A stretch of 25,813 nt of DNA from a virus, in the IMG/VR virus record IMGVR_UViG_3300021185_000090, positions 1 through 25,813 of that record; one strand, given 5' to 3'. The notes beneath the pieces were generated by a model. It worked only from the letters and a program-made list of their open reading frames with translations. It had not been told where the DNA came from and did not search any database. Shown here piece by piece: positions 1-6,949 of this stretch (position 1 is the first letter of the stretch; the number at the start of each line of letters is the position of its first letter). Both the position numbers and the translations under genes were made by a program.

Positions 1-91
1 GAGCGCCTTTAGCGCCTTTTTTACGCATTTTTTCGCCACTACCAGCTTTTATGCGTTTACGCTTATTATTAATATTATCGTATAATGACAT
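1..91 (-). CDS. Small basic phage protein, 3' part outside window
   Basis: Thirty codons are visible, starting at an ATG overlapping the holin-like gene's stop (TAATG). The sequence begins MSLYDNINNKRKRIKAGSG, followed by EKMRKKGAKGA to the window edge. This basic, glycine-containing start resembles short proteins common in marine phages (type MSLYDNIxxKRKRIKAGSGEKMRKxGxKGAP), of unknown function. Whether it is virion-associated cannot be judged. The frame stays open to base 1. Confidence 0.75.
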   Translation of the reverse strand, partial: MSLYDNINNKRKRIKAGSGEKMRKKGAKGA

Positions 92-453
92 TATTTTTTA
101 CTCCCAAAATATTTACTTACACCACGCATCCCAATTGATGCACTCACAATACCACCAAGGCTGTATTGATACCAATCAGGCATATTAGACAGCGCGGCAA
201 AACCAGCTTGCACAATGCCATTTCCCCAATCGCCACAAAACGCTAAAATTAATGGTATCGAAAAGAGCAGAGTTATCCACTCGTCTTTCCAGCTATTCTC
301 AGTGGCTTTCATGGCGGCAATATCCCAATCGATCTCGCCAGTAGCTATTTTCATTTTTGTTTGGGCTTCAGCCTGCTTCACAGCAGTCTTGCCCTCGATC
401 ATAGTTCCAGCAAGATCTGCAACTTTGCCTAATAATCCTAGTCCAGCTATCAT
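91..453 (-). CDS. Holin-like membrane protein
   Basis: A 120-residue protein with AAAGGAAAAG before the start and an ATGA overlap with the EF-hand gene. After an N-terminal helix it shows NSWKDEWITLLFSIPLILAF (first membrane segment from about residue 60) and a second hydrophobic segment near 97-113 (YSLGGIVSASIGMRGV), ending FGSKK. The SWKDEW/LLFSIP pattern is like the 3TM GTA/phage holin group (Pfam PF11351-like) and similar small tail-end proteins in marine phages. A pore-forming lysis role is plausible; it needs confirmation, as no endolysin gene is seen nearby. Confidence 0.7.
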   Translation of the reverse strand: MIAGLGLLGKVADLAGTMIEGKTAVKQAEAQTKMKIATGEIDWDIAAMKATENSWKDEWITLLFSIPLILAFCGDWGNGIVQAGFAALSNMPDWYQYSLGGIVSASIGMRGVSKYFGSKK

Positions 454-767
454 TTATCTTTTCCTTTCGCTAATGCGTTTGCCCCAAAGAATACAGATAC
501 GATGCCAGCAACAGACACAAAGTAAATGCTTGCCATTGAACCTAATATTTTGGCGGCTTCAATTAATCCAAATACATCTGCTAGAATGACCGCAAAGGGG
601 TATAGGAGCATCCCTGACAGGGCATACCATGTCATTCTGCGTTGTGCATCACGCTGGGCGTCTTCATCCTGCATTCGTAAACGCCTGTCTTCCAGCGCCA
701 TACGATCCCATTCAGCCTGATCAATTGATCCGTTACCATCTACGTCAAATTTTTTAAATTCATCCAT
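450..767 (-). CDS. EF-hand protein with two membrane segments
   Basis: A 105-residue protein with a complete EF-hand loop at residues 8-19 (DVDGNGSIDQAE; ligands D8, D10, N12, S14, D16, E19), a charged helix (about 22-45) and two membrane segments (about 46-68 and 77-99). It would bind calcium on one side of the inner membrane. Similar EF-hand/two-TM proteins are known from marine phages, as I recall, but the role is undefined. The position directly before a holin-like gene suggests a lysis or envelope function, perhaps calcium-controlled; this is inference. Confidence 0.8.
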   Translation of the reverse strand: MDEFKKFDVDGNGSIDQAEWDRMALEDRRLRMQDEDAQRDAQRRMTWYALSGMLLYPFAVILADVFGLIEAAKILGSMASIYFVSVAGIVSVFFGANALAKGKDK

Positions 768-768
768 G

Positions 769-1260
769 TTAATCCGCCAGAGGATTATCTAGCGCCCTTT
801 GTAGTTTTTTCGTTAATTTATCTTCCAGTTCTTTCATTTCGCCACTTTGTGAAATTCTAACACGTTCTCTCTGATTTTCAAAGCGCACCTCTGCCTTATC
901 AATCATCTCCCTAACTTTATCCTCAGATTTGCGTACCATGCCCTCAACTCTATCGGATTGGCGCTCAATGCTCAAAATATCATCACGCAATCCAGTTTTG
1001 ATCTCGCGTGTGTAATCCATAGTTTGTTGAATGTTAGCGTCCATCAATTCCATTTGAGTTTGGTATTCCTGCAAATCAAGGCCAGCAACCTCTTCGATCT
1101 TTTGCCACATTAGCAAGCCGCCATATAGTCCAGACCCAATTGTAGATAGAAACGCAAATATTGCCAATATTGACCCAGCCGTTAACTTCACGCCACCAGC
1201 TTTGATTTGGCGATCTGCCAGCCCATCAATACCATCTGCAATTTTCGTTGTATCGACCAT
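769..1260 (-). CDS. Membrane-anchored coiled-coil protein
   Basis: A 163-residue protein overlapping its neighbour as TAATG. One membrane segment (about 27-52, LTAGSILAIFAFLSTIGSGL and on) is followed by a long charged helical region (about 62-155), probably a coiled coil. I recall similar proteins beginning with KIADGIDGLADR in T4-like marine phages, annotated as virion or unknown proteins. It sits between the exported-protein run and the EF-hand/holin-like genes. It could be an envelope-linked structural protein or a lysis helper. Confidence 0.7.
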   Translation of the reverse strand: MVDTTKIADGIDGLADRQIKAGGVKLTAGSILAIFAFLSTIGSGLYGGLLMWQKIEEVAGLDLQEYQTQMELMDANIQQTMDYTREIKTGLRDDILSIERQSDRVEGMVRKSEDKVREMIDKAEVRFENQRERVRISQSGEMKELEDKLTKKLQRALDNPLAD

Positions 1261-1652
1261 TAGTTCTCAAATTCCATTTCTGAAGATTGCAAGTTTTTCA
1301 TGGCGTCCAGCTCTTCCTGCAACATGCGAATTTCCATTTTGCGTTGCAACAGCTCCACTTCAAATAATTTCTGGCACTCAATGCGCTTCCTTGGTGCATT
1401 CAGTGGAATAACAATGCGAGCATAAACGCCAATATCTTTGCCTCTCGCGTCAGTGTTAAGACCAGACAGCAGGCCAGTTAAGCCATATTCCAGAAGTGTC
1501 GAGCCTGAGATAGAGTTTGAGCATTCAATACTGCCAGATCTTATTCTGTCGGATTGTGTATTCAGATTTGGCGTCGGTAACGCCAGAGACAGTGACGAGC
1601 TATCGGCAAACGCACCGCCAGCAATTAAGGATAGAATGATTGCATATTTCAT
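1260..1652 (-). CDS. Exported protein with C-terminal coiled coil
   Basis: A 130-residue protein with a signal peptide (YAIILSLIAGGAFA, cut at residue 16), started by ATGA overlap with GGGGGA upstream. The mature region has a Ser-rich part, then GLNTDARGKDIGVYARIVIP with two cysteines (44, 93), then a charged helix (about 97-120) likely to form a coiled coil. The GVYARIVIP strand is compatible with an envelope-spanning or oligomeric protein. It ends the exported block and abuts a membrane-anchored coiled-coil protein, with which it could interact. There is no known family by eye. Confidence 0.7.
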   Translation of the reverse strand: MKYAIILSLIAGGAFADSSSLSLALPTPNLNTQSDRIRSGSIECSNSISGSTLLEYGLTGLLSGLNTDARGKDIGVYARIVIPLNAPRKRIECQKLFEVELLQRKMEIRMLQEELDAMKNLQSSEMEFEN

Positions 1653-2041
1653 TTAGTTCCCCCTGTAATCTTTGAACATACCATAGATCTTACAAATGGC
1701 TTAGAACCTCGTTCTTTCATAGTCTTTGATATTGTGCATATATACTGCGCCTCGTCCATATCGCTCTTTTTAACATATACATCAAAGTTTTTTCTAGTTT
1801 GGTAATCAACTTTTATTATTCTATGCCTTGTGGAAAATGGAAGCCCCACAAAATTTTTATCAAATAGTGCTATTCTGTAATATTTAACGCGCTCTCTCTG
1901 GTTAAATATAGACAGCTCAAATTTTACCACATCTTTAACTGTGGAATACTTCATCTTTGGGTAGGCTGGGGTCTGTTCGTGAGCAGATACGCCAGACCCC
2001 AATAACGTAATTATTACAAGTGCTTTTAATTTGGAATACAT
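1649..2041 (-). CDS. Exported small beta-protein, possibly chaperone-like
   Basis: A 130-residue protein with a signal peptide (LKALVIITLLGSGVSA, cut near residue 20). The mature part has alternating strands (VVKFELSIFNQRERVKYYRI, then ALFDKNFVGLPFSTRHRI and KNFDVYVKKSD), loosely like the N-terminal Ig-fold half of periplasmic pilus chaperones, plus two cysteines (102, 122). It overlaps the pilin-like gene by 16 bases and the next exported gene by ATGA. A chaperone role is a hypothesis from size, fold pattern and neighbour; the second domain of true PapD chaperones is missing. Confidence 0.65.
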   Translation of the reverse strand: MYSKLKALVIITLLGSGVSAHEQTPAYPKMKYSTVKDVVKFELSIFNQRERVKYYRIALFDKNFVGLPFSTRHRIIKVDYQTRKNFDVYVKKSDMDEAQYICTISKTMKERGSKPFVRSMVCSKITGGTK

Positions 2042-2523
2042 GATGCAGTCGTTTGGGCAATATAAGTGCCTCCCGTAAACGGCTTGTTACTTCCGCCGCC
2101 ATACTCAGCCACACTTGATACAGCAAACCATGTAGAACCAGCAGTTGTTAATGAGTACGATGTAGTCGCCCCAGAAACAGTTTTAGCGCTGTCATATCCT
2201 GACATGCCAGCGTCACTGGTATTGCTCACTGCAACAGATCCCGTCCACGTTACAACGTCATTTAGAGATGGTGATGATGTAAAACTTGTTGGGTATGTGA
2301 TGTTGGCTGTGTAACTGTTTGCTATCGCAACATCGATGCGGATCTCTGGCAATATTCCACCATCAGACGCCGATGTTGATAATTTGCTGGGCGTCGGATT
2401 TCCGTATGCGCCAGTTTTGGTTGTCTGGATTACACACTTAGCCGCCACATTGCCGACTATATCTACACTATTTGCAAAAGCTGGTGTGGCTAGTGCTAAC
2501 AGTGGAATTGCTAAATATTTCAT
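2026..2523 (-). CDS. Exported pilin/spore-coat-U-like beta-sandwich protein
   Basis: A 165-residue protein with a clear signal peptide cut at AFA (residue 17), preceded by GAGG. The mature part is small-residue-rich and beta, with one cysteine near the start (Cys30 in NVAAKCVIQTT) and one at the end (Cys162 in TASCIPN), the placement used by secreted pilin-like subunits such as the spore coat U family. Repeated strand motifs include YTANITYPTSFTSSP and YSLTTAGSTWFAVSS. It is adjacent to an exported protein of possible chaperone fold. Subunit status is inferred from fold-like pattern; no donor strand has been tested. Confidence 0.7.
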   Translation of the reverse strand: MKYLAIPLLALATPAFANSVDIVGNVAAKCVIQTTKTGAYGNPTPSKLSTSASDGGILPEIRIDVAIANSYTANITYPTSFTSSPSLNDVVTWTGSVAVSNTSDAGMSGYDSAKTVSGATTSYSLTTAGSTWFAVSSVAEYGGGSNKPFTGGTYIAQTTASCIPN

Positions 2524-2530
2524 ATTAACC

Positions 2531-3406
2531 TCACTTATTGTACTGCATGTCTACCATTTTTTCATGCTTTAGTTGTTGTGCTAAGTTATTACGCAACGCC
2601 CTCTTGTTTTCTGGCATCTGGTTTTGGCTTAACTGATACTTGTCTTTGTATATACCACCATTTATTGCAAGATCATAGTACGTTTGCATATTGGTTTGCA
2701 TGTTGATTATATTGATAAGCTCGTCTTGCTTATATTCTTGAAACATAGTCAAAGCATTTTCAGCAGACATCAGACCCAGCTCTATTTTAGTTGGCTTATC
2801 ATTATCTTCATCATCTTCTGGTATTTCAGCCTCGTCTGGATATTCGTATTCTTCCTCTTCAATAGTATCCACAACAGCGTCATCTTCTAATGCGTTATAA
2901 ACTTCAACTATAGGCACTTCTGGCACTGGCTTCACATAACCAGCACAACTTGGGTTTAGCTGTGGGTCATAGCACTCATCAACTCTAAATGTGTAAATTA
3001 CTGTGGCATCCTTGACGACGCCTTCGCCTTCAACTGTGATAGACCCATCGCCCCATCTCTCTAATGGTATGTTTGATAGTGGAAATGATTTTGTAATTGT
3101 ATTTGATGGAACGCCCGACCAATCGTCAGTCTCGCTAAACGCATACCCATCGCCATCAAAATTAAGATTGCCGACAGTGACTTTCATGTCTGCGTCAGTT
3201 TCTTTTTCTGTTCTATATCTGTAAATCAGGCCATTTATATCAATGCCACCAATAGGCGGAAAGACAGATGACATAGCCCAGTTTAGACCATTTCTGGCGG
3301 CGTTAGCACTTGCACCATACTTAAATGGATCTGCGCTAGAGTAAGAGCAACATAAACAAAGTGCCGATAATGACACCAAGCCCAATTTTAGTTTCAGCTT
3401 GTTCAT
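2531..3406 (-). CDS. Exported protein with acidic linker, unknown
   Basis: The start is the ATG at 3406 (AAAGG eight bases upstream); the frame extends one codon further as TTG. The 291-residue protein has a signal peptide (LGLVSLSALCLCCSYSSA, likely cut after residue 25), then a beta-rich domain (about 30-165) with YRYRTEKETDADMKVTVGNL, NTITKSFPLSNIPLERWGDG and VIYTFRVDECYDPQLNPSCA. An acidic Glu/Asp stretch (about 175-205) leads to a helical C-terminal domain. The first domain resembles, from memory, a protein of T4-like marine phages found in similar exported-protein neighbourhoods. A cell-envelope location is firm, the role is not. Confidence 0.75.
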   Translation of the reverse strand: MNKLKLKLGLVSLSALCLCCSYSSADPFKYGASANAARNGLNWAMSSVFPPIGGIDINGLIYRYRTEKETDADMKVTVGNLNFDGDGYAFSETDDWSGVPSNTITKSFPLSNIPLERWGDGSITVEGEGVVKDATVIYTFRVDECYDPQLNPSCAGYVKPVPEVPIVEVYNALEDDAVVDTIEEEEYEYPDEAEIPEDDEDNDKPTKIELGLMSAENALTMFQEYKQDELINIINMQTNMQTYYDLAINGGIYKDKYQLSQNQMPENKRALRNNLAQQLKHEKMVDMQYNK

Positions 3407-3890
3407 CAAAAAGCCTTTCTACTAGATTTTTCTGGTCTTCGCTAATACGCGCTTCCACAGCTTTCATCTCCCATTCAAGTCTGGCCTCATCTCCTATTTT
3501 ACCATTGATTGGGCAAAAACTGCCAGAATTTGCCATCGCAATTCTGACCCTTTCGTCTTGGCACAGAAGCGCCACACTAGCCACCTTCATGCCTAAATCG
3601 TACAATAATTTCGATGCTCTTAGGCGCTCACAGTTCAAATCTTTTACAGTCTTGCCACCAGAGATGCCTAATATCTGCGTTTGTACTGCGCCTGAGATCC
3701 CCACGACACATAAATCAGATCCGCTTGTGCTAACTTGTGGAGCTATAGCTGATGGTGGTGGGCTGTTAATCGTGGTATCCATAGACCCATCAGATATAAC
3801 CCTGCTTTCTGATCTTATTACATCATCATCTTCAGCATAAGCAAAACTGCCAAAAACAATGAAAAATCCAATTATTAATAAACGTAGCAT
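3336..3890 (-). CDS. Exported cysteine-containing protein with C-terminal anchor
   Basis: A 184-residue protein with a signal peptide (LLIIGFFIVFGSFAYA, likely cleaved after residue 19), a soluble part with four cysteines (61, 87, 110, 126), and a hydrophobic C-terminal helix (about 169-184). The segment NSPPPSAIAPQVSTSGSDLC and then GISGAVQTQILGISGGKTV look conserved; I recall close relatives in T4-like marine phages. The C-terminal region overlaps the start of the next gene by about 70 bases in another frame. It would sit in the periplasm or be tethered to a membrane. It is the first of five exported proteins in a row. Confidence 0.75.
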   Translation of the reverse strand: MLRLLIIGFFIVFGSFAYAEDDDVIRSESRVISDGSMDTTINSPPPSAIAPQVSTSGSDLCVVGISGAVQTQILGISGGKTVKDLNCERLRASKLLYDLGMKVASVALLCQDERVRIAMANSGSFCPINGKIGDEARLEWEMKAVEARISEDQKNLVERLFDEQAETKIGLGVIIGTLFMLLLL

Positions 3891-3891
3891 T

Positions 3892-4116
3892 TTACTTCCG
3901 TTCTAGTATGCGATCCATCTTTGCGTCGATCAAATCTAGCCTGCCGAACAATCTATTCATTGACGCACTATTATCAGATTTCGTCACATATTCCTCTCGC
4001 GTTCTGTTCAACAGAATTTGTAATCTATTCAACTCTAAAACATATCCGCGTAAAACAAAACCCACAAACGCCAATGCGAATGTGAGCGTGCCACTCCATA
4101 GGTCTGCCATTTCCAT
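3892..4116 (-). CDS. Single-pass membrane protein with short coiled coil
   Basis: I prefer the ATG at 4116, which overlaps the previous stop as TAATG, over the upstream ATG at 4134. The 74-residue product has one membrane segment (about residues 7-24, SGTLTFALAFVGFVLRGY) followed by a charged helix with KMDRILERK at the end, giving an N-out or N-in anchored coiled coil. That layout resembles small phage membrane proteins near lysis genes, such as spanin- or holin-associated proteins, but there is no specific family match. It directly precedes the run of exported proteins. Confidence 0.7.
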   Translation of the reverse strand: MEMADLWSGTLTFALAFVGFVLRGYVLELNRLQILLNRTREEYVTKSDNSASMNRLFGRLDLIDAKMDRILERK

Positions 4117-4415
4117 TAGTATTTGCCCTGCCATACTCTTAAATCCGCAAATTCTCCAGATGTTAATTTTCGTTTAACGACTTGATTAGCCGCTTCTGTG
4201 TCACTCCAGCTCACGCCAGCCTCTTTAAGCCAAACGCCAATTAAAGCCGCATCAACTTGTGCAATTAGCTTATGATCTGAGCCAAAAGTATTATCTGAAT
4301 TTTGACGAGCGTATTCTGCGTCACGCATCATTTGGCTACCATCAAACGTGCGTTTTATGTTAATTTCGCCATTGTCAGATATTTCAATTTTTTCGCCTAT
4401 TTTCGAGCTTGCCAT
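4116..4415 (-). CDS. Conserved small phage protein with WLKEAGVSW motif
   Basis: A 99-residue protein. The C-terminal half, LIGVWLKEAGVSWSDTEAAN then QVVKRKLTSGEFADLRVWQG, is a pattern I associate with a small protein that follows coat genes in many marine podovirus-like phages. The N-terminal half is beta then helical (SQMMRDAEYARQNSD). There is no transmembrane segment. Its stop overlaps the next start (TAATG). A head-associated or morphogenesis role is guessed from position only. Confidence 0.75.
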   Translation of the reverse strand: MASSKIGEKIEISDNGEINIKRTFDGSQMMRDAEYARQNSDNTFGSDHKLIAQVDAALIGVWLKEAGVSWSDTEAANQVVKRKLTSGEFADLRVWQGKY

Positions 4416-4416
4416 A

Positions 4417-4668
4417 TTACGTTCTCTTAGATTTAGTGCCAGAACATTTCCAGCGTTTGCGTGATAAATTTAATGGGCTATTCGGATTTTTAGCCGCTTT
4501 CGGAGATCTCTTCTTTTGACCAGCAGATCGGGCGCAATATGCGTCACCTTTTTTTGTGCCAGCTCTTACTCTCGGCTTACCATCACTCGCTAGACCAGCT
4601 TGTCCGTAACTAATTTTTCTTCCATTAACTACTTTTGCTTTTGCTTTGCCAGCTCTTGGTTTTGCCAT
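4417..4668 (-). CDS. Small Lys/Arg-rich protein, unknown
   Basis: An 83-residue, strongly basic protein preceded by AGGAG. After a Lys/Ala N-terminus it contains KKGDAYCARSAGQKKRS and NPNSPLNLSRKRWKCSG, two short conserved-looking cysteine motifs (one Cys each) that I recall in small proteins of marine phages. The charge and cysteines could support nucleic-acid or metal binding. It is the first gene after the coat-gene hairpin. The function is unknown. Confidence 0.75.
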   Translation of the reverse strand: MAKPRAGKAKAKVVNGRKISYGQAGLASDGKPRVRAGTKKGDAYCARSAGQKKRSPKAAKNPNSPLNLSRKRWKCSGTKSKRT

Positions 4669-4680
4669 AAATCACTCCTG

Positions 4681-4715
4681 ATAGTAAGTAAGGGAGGTTT
4701 CCCCCCCCTTACTAT
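4681..4715 (-). terminator. Hairpin directly after the coat gene
   Basis: The arms atagtaag and cttactat are exact complements, and an inner register pairs gtaaggg with cccttac around a run of eight C on the plus strand. The stem starts eight bases after the coat stop. No T-run follows on the coding strand, and an AGGAG ribosome site comes next, so it may be a partial terminator, an RNA-stability element or a processing site that raises coat mRNA over downstream genes. Confidence 0.5.
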
Positions 4716-4722
4716 AGTTAGT

Positions 4723-5676
4723 TTATGAAGTTGTGCAATCTGCTACCATGCCGTTTGCCGCTTCTGAAGTACATACCAATGTGAGTTCAGTGGTTAATTG
4801 TCTTTTTGAATTATCCCCTGTCTTACTTAGTTCAACATTTTTCATTGGACGTAGAGTAGCCACTTGCCATGTGTCGTTCTGCATTAAGAACACATCACGA
4901 GATCTGTTCTCTCTCGTTGGCCTTAGCGATATTTCGCCCCAAGGGGTTAAATATATGCTGATTGAATTGATAACACGCTCATCAGCGCCAACCACGTTTG
5001 CACGTTGGTTGTTGTTACCAGCAAATCCAAGACATTTTGTCATATTAAATGCTGACAAATATGCAGTCTTTGATCCTGTTCCGCCATTTTCCCAAACGCT
5101 TTGCATCACTGTATCAAACTTAGCTTGAGTGAATACTGTTTGTGTACCATCAGTACGAGCATTTGAACCTGTACCATTAGCATCAGCGCCGCCAGAACCT
5201 TTGACAGTGTTTGATGTTAACCATGTTGGCGCACCAGCAAGCTCACGAGCCGCAGTTGCAGAACCAGTTACTTTAGCATTGTTATCGAAAAGAGCCTTTT
5301 CTATATCAAGTTTCATGGTTTTACCAGCTTTGAGGATTTGATAGCTCATCTCCTTTGCCTTGGCTATTTTTGATAAGCCCTCATCAGTGTCACTGATAAT
5401 TATGGCGTCTTTAAAAATTTGAGTTCTATTGTTCAAACGAGTAACTCCAGAAACCGCAGTTGCAGTTGTGTCATCGCCCTCGATATGAGCATTAGCCGCA
5501 GACGCTCTTAGCGTGTCTGTTGACCATTCATGCAAAGTTGATTTTGCAGTTGTTTTTCTACACGCAGATAAAAATGGAGTTTCGTCTGGTGAAATATTAT
5601 AAATAATATCTTGGATGTCTTCCTTGATACTATTTGCGTTGTCATACGAATCGTATGTATTTGAAGGTTGCGACAT
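4723..5676 (-). CDS. Major capsid protein, SU10-type
   Basis: A 317-residue HK97-fold coat protein of the SU10 major capsid type (Pfam PF17236, formerly DUF5309). The start region NANSIKEDIQDIIYNISPDE then TPFLSACRKTTAKSTLHEWS is diagnostic, followed by TRLNNRTQIFKDAIIISDTD (the strand before the long helix), a Gly/Thr-rich loop at about residues 155-180, and a C-terminal half with EISLRPTRENRSRDVFLMQN then WQVATLRPMKNVELSKTGDN. AAAGGA lies about ten bases before the start. The gene stands slightly apart from its neighbours and is followed by a hairpin, as expected for a highly expressed protein. Confidence 0.93.
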   Translation of the reverse strand: MSQPSNTYDSYDNANSIKEDIQDIIYNISPDETPFLSACRKTTAKSTLHEWSTDTLRASAANAHIEGDDTTATAVSGVTRLNNRTQIFKDAIIISDTDEGLSKIAKAKEMSYQILKAGKTMKLDIEKALFDNNAKVTGSATAARELAGAPTWLTSNTVKGSGGADANGTGSNARTDGTQTVFTQAKFDTVMQSVWENGGTGSKTAYLSAFNMTKCLGFAGNNNQRANVVGADERVINSISIYLTPWGEISLRPTRENRSRDVFLMQNDTWQVATLRPMKNVELSKTGDNSKRQLTTELTLVCTSEAANGMVADCTTS

Positions 5677-5717
5677 ATTATTGTGTCCTTTCAGAGACTT
5701 AGAAGACTAACTTAATG

Positions 5718-6704
5718 TTAATCATTGTTTAACATCAGGCTCAATGCATCATCGATTGAACCTGTTTTCATTAAGCGCTGTTGCGCCTTTTGTTGCTCCG
5801 CTTGAACGCCAGTTGATTTTCGCTTCTTTACGCCAGCCTTAACGACAGGACGAGCTTTCTCGCCTTTTGTCTGCGTAGCCTTACGCTTAGATTTCAATTC
5901 CCGATATTTCCTCGCATCATTCAATGCCTCGATGTATCTCGCGTCAGTTACCATAGACATCTCGTCTTCAGTAAATCCGTAAGCTACACCAGTTTGAACC
6001 AGCGATTGCTTTAATGCTTCACCCTTAACAGGATCTGCAATTTCTGGAATACGCTTTCTAAGCACTTCGGCCTGCTCTTGCAGATACGACTGATGCGCCT
6101 GCGCCTGAGCTTGCTGTTGTTGCTGTTGTAAAGTTTGAACCTGATACATCGATTGATCATATGCAGTCTTCGCCTCGTCGTACTTCATTTTTTGTTCCAT
6201 GTATCCGATTGGATCACTTTCAAAAAGTTCAGAGCTAGGGGGCGTAGGTGCTACCAACGATCCATTTTGTATCTGATTTGCTAGACCAAGAGCTTGCGCT
6301 TCTCGCTTCGCTATTTCGGCTTCCTTCTGCTCAAACTGCTTTCGCACTTGGGCTATTTCTTGAAACCTTTTGTTAATCGCCTTCTGACCAGCCGCATCAC
6401 GTTGTAACTCAGCCTCTGTCCAATACTGCTTCTCTCCGTCTACTGTGACTTCGATCATTCTTTCTTGGTCAGGCTCAGTGTCATCAGCCTCTGTTTCTTC
6501 GTAGTCGATTTCGCTATCATCATCGCTGGATAGCTCTTCAGCGTCATCTGAACCCTCGTCTTCAGCTTCCATTTCTTCAGCTTCGCCGTCGCTAACTGCT
6601 TCCACTTGTTCTGGAGCTTCGTTCAAATTTTGTTCCTGATCATTTTCCGCGTCAGGTGATACGATCATGCTGTCTACAGCTTCTTCTAGGGTAGTCGATG
6701 GCAT
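5718..6704 (-). CDS. Scaffolding protein
   Basis: A 328-residue internal scaffold that would guide coat assembly and then leave the prohead. Residues about 17-80 are strongly acidic (runs of Glu/Asp such as DDAEELSSDDDSEIDYEE). Then come EVTVDGEKQYWTEAELQRDA, a helix often seen in phage scaffolds, and a long Gln/Glu/Lys coiled coil (about 105-220, including seven consecutive Gln). A basic segment (about 270-300, KSKRKATQTKGEKARPVVK) precedes a C-terminal helix, as expected for the coat-binding end. It is directly upstream of the coat gene. No protease domain is visible. Confidence 0.9.
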   Translation of the reverse strand: MPSTTLEEAVDSMIVSPDAENDQEQNLNEAPEQVEAVSDGEAEEMEAEDEGSDDAEELSSDDDSEIDYEETEADDTEPDQERMIEVTVDGEKQYWTEAELQRDAAGQKAINKRFQEIAQVRKQFEQKEAEIAKREAQALGLANQIQNGSLVAPTPPSSELFESDPIGYMEQKMKYDEAKTAYDQSMYQVQTLQQQQQQAQAQAHQSYLQEQAEVLRKRIPEIADPVKGEALKQSLVQTGVAYGFTEDEMSMVTDARYIEALNDARKYRELKSKRKATQTKGEKARPVVKAGVKKRKSTGVQAEQQKAQQRLMKTGSIDDALSLMLNND

Positions 6705-6709
6705 CGGTG

Positions 6710-6949
6710 CTACTTCCTTTGTTTATCAAGAATTAACTCTGCCGATATTGCGGCGTCGAGTGTAATTTCAATTTCATTTAAAGCCCTCACTATTGAATGA
6801 GCTTCCTCACGCACATCTACGTCTGATGCACTACTTTCTGCAAAGATCTTCATTTGATCTTCACGAACATTCTCTACAAATTTCTGAAAAGCAGTATCGT
6901 TTTTTAAACGTCTGGCCTCTTCAGCTTCTAATCTTATAACTTGCGCCAT
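6710..6949 (-). CDS. Small acidic helical protein between portal and scaffold
   Basis: A 79-residue protein beginning MAQVIRLEAEEARRLKND and helical throughout, with no recognised family. It starts in the portal's stop codon overlap and ends five bases before the scaffold start, so it is expressed with both. Position suggests a head-assembly accessory, for example something that helps the portal or scaffold nucleate. That is inference from context alone. Confidence 0.75.
   Translation of the reverse strand: MAQVIRLEAEEARRLKNDTAFQKFVENVREDQMKIFAESSASDVDVREEAHSIVRALNEIEITLDAAISAELILDKQRK

Noticed and set aside
1-22. Possible terminator hairpin agcgccttt...ttttt
   Set aside because: It is coding sequence for Lys/Gly/Ala codons of a basic protein, and the T-run is on the wrong side for the minus-strand transcript.
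3361-3840. 159-residue plus-strand frame
   Set aside because: Lies antisense to a signal-peptide gene with a ribosome site and coupled neighbours; no plus-strand ribosome site or context.
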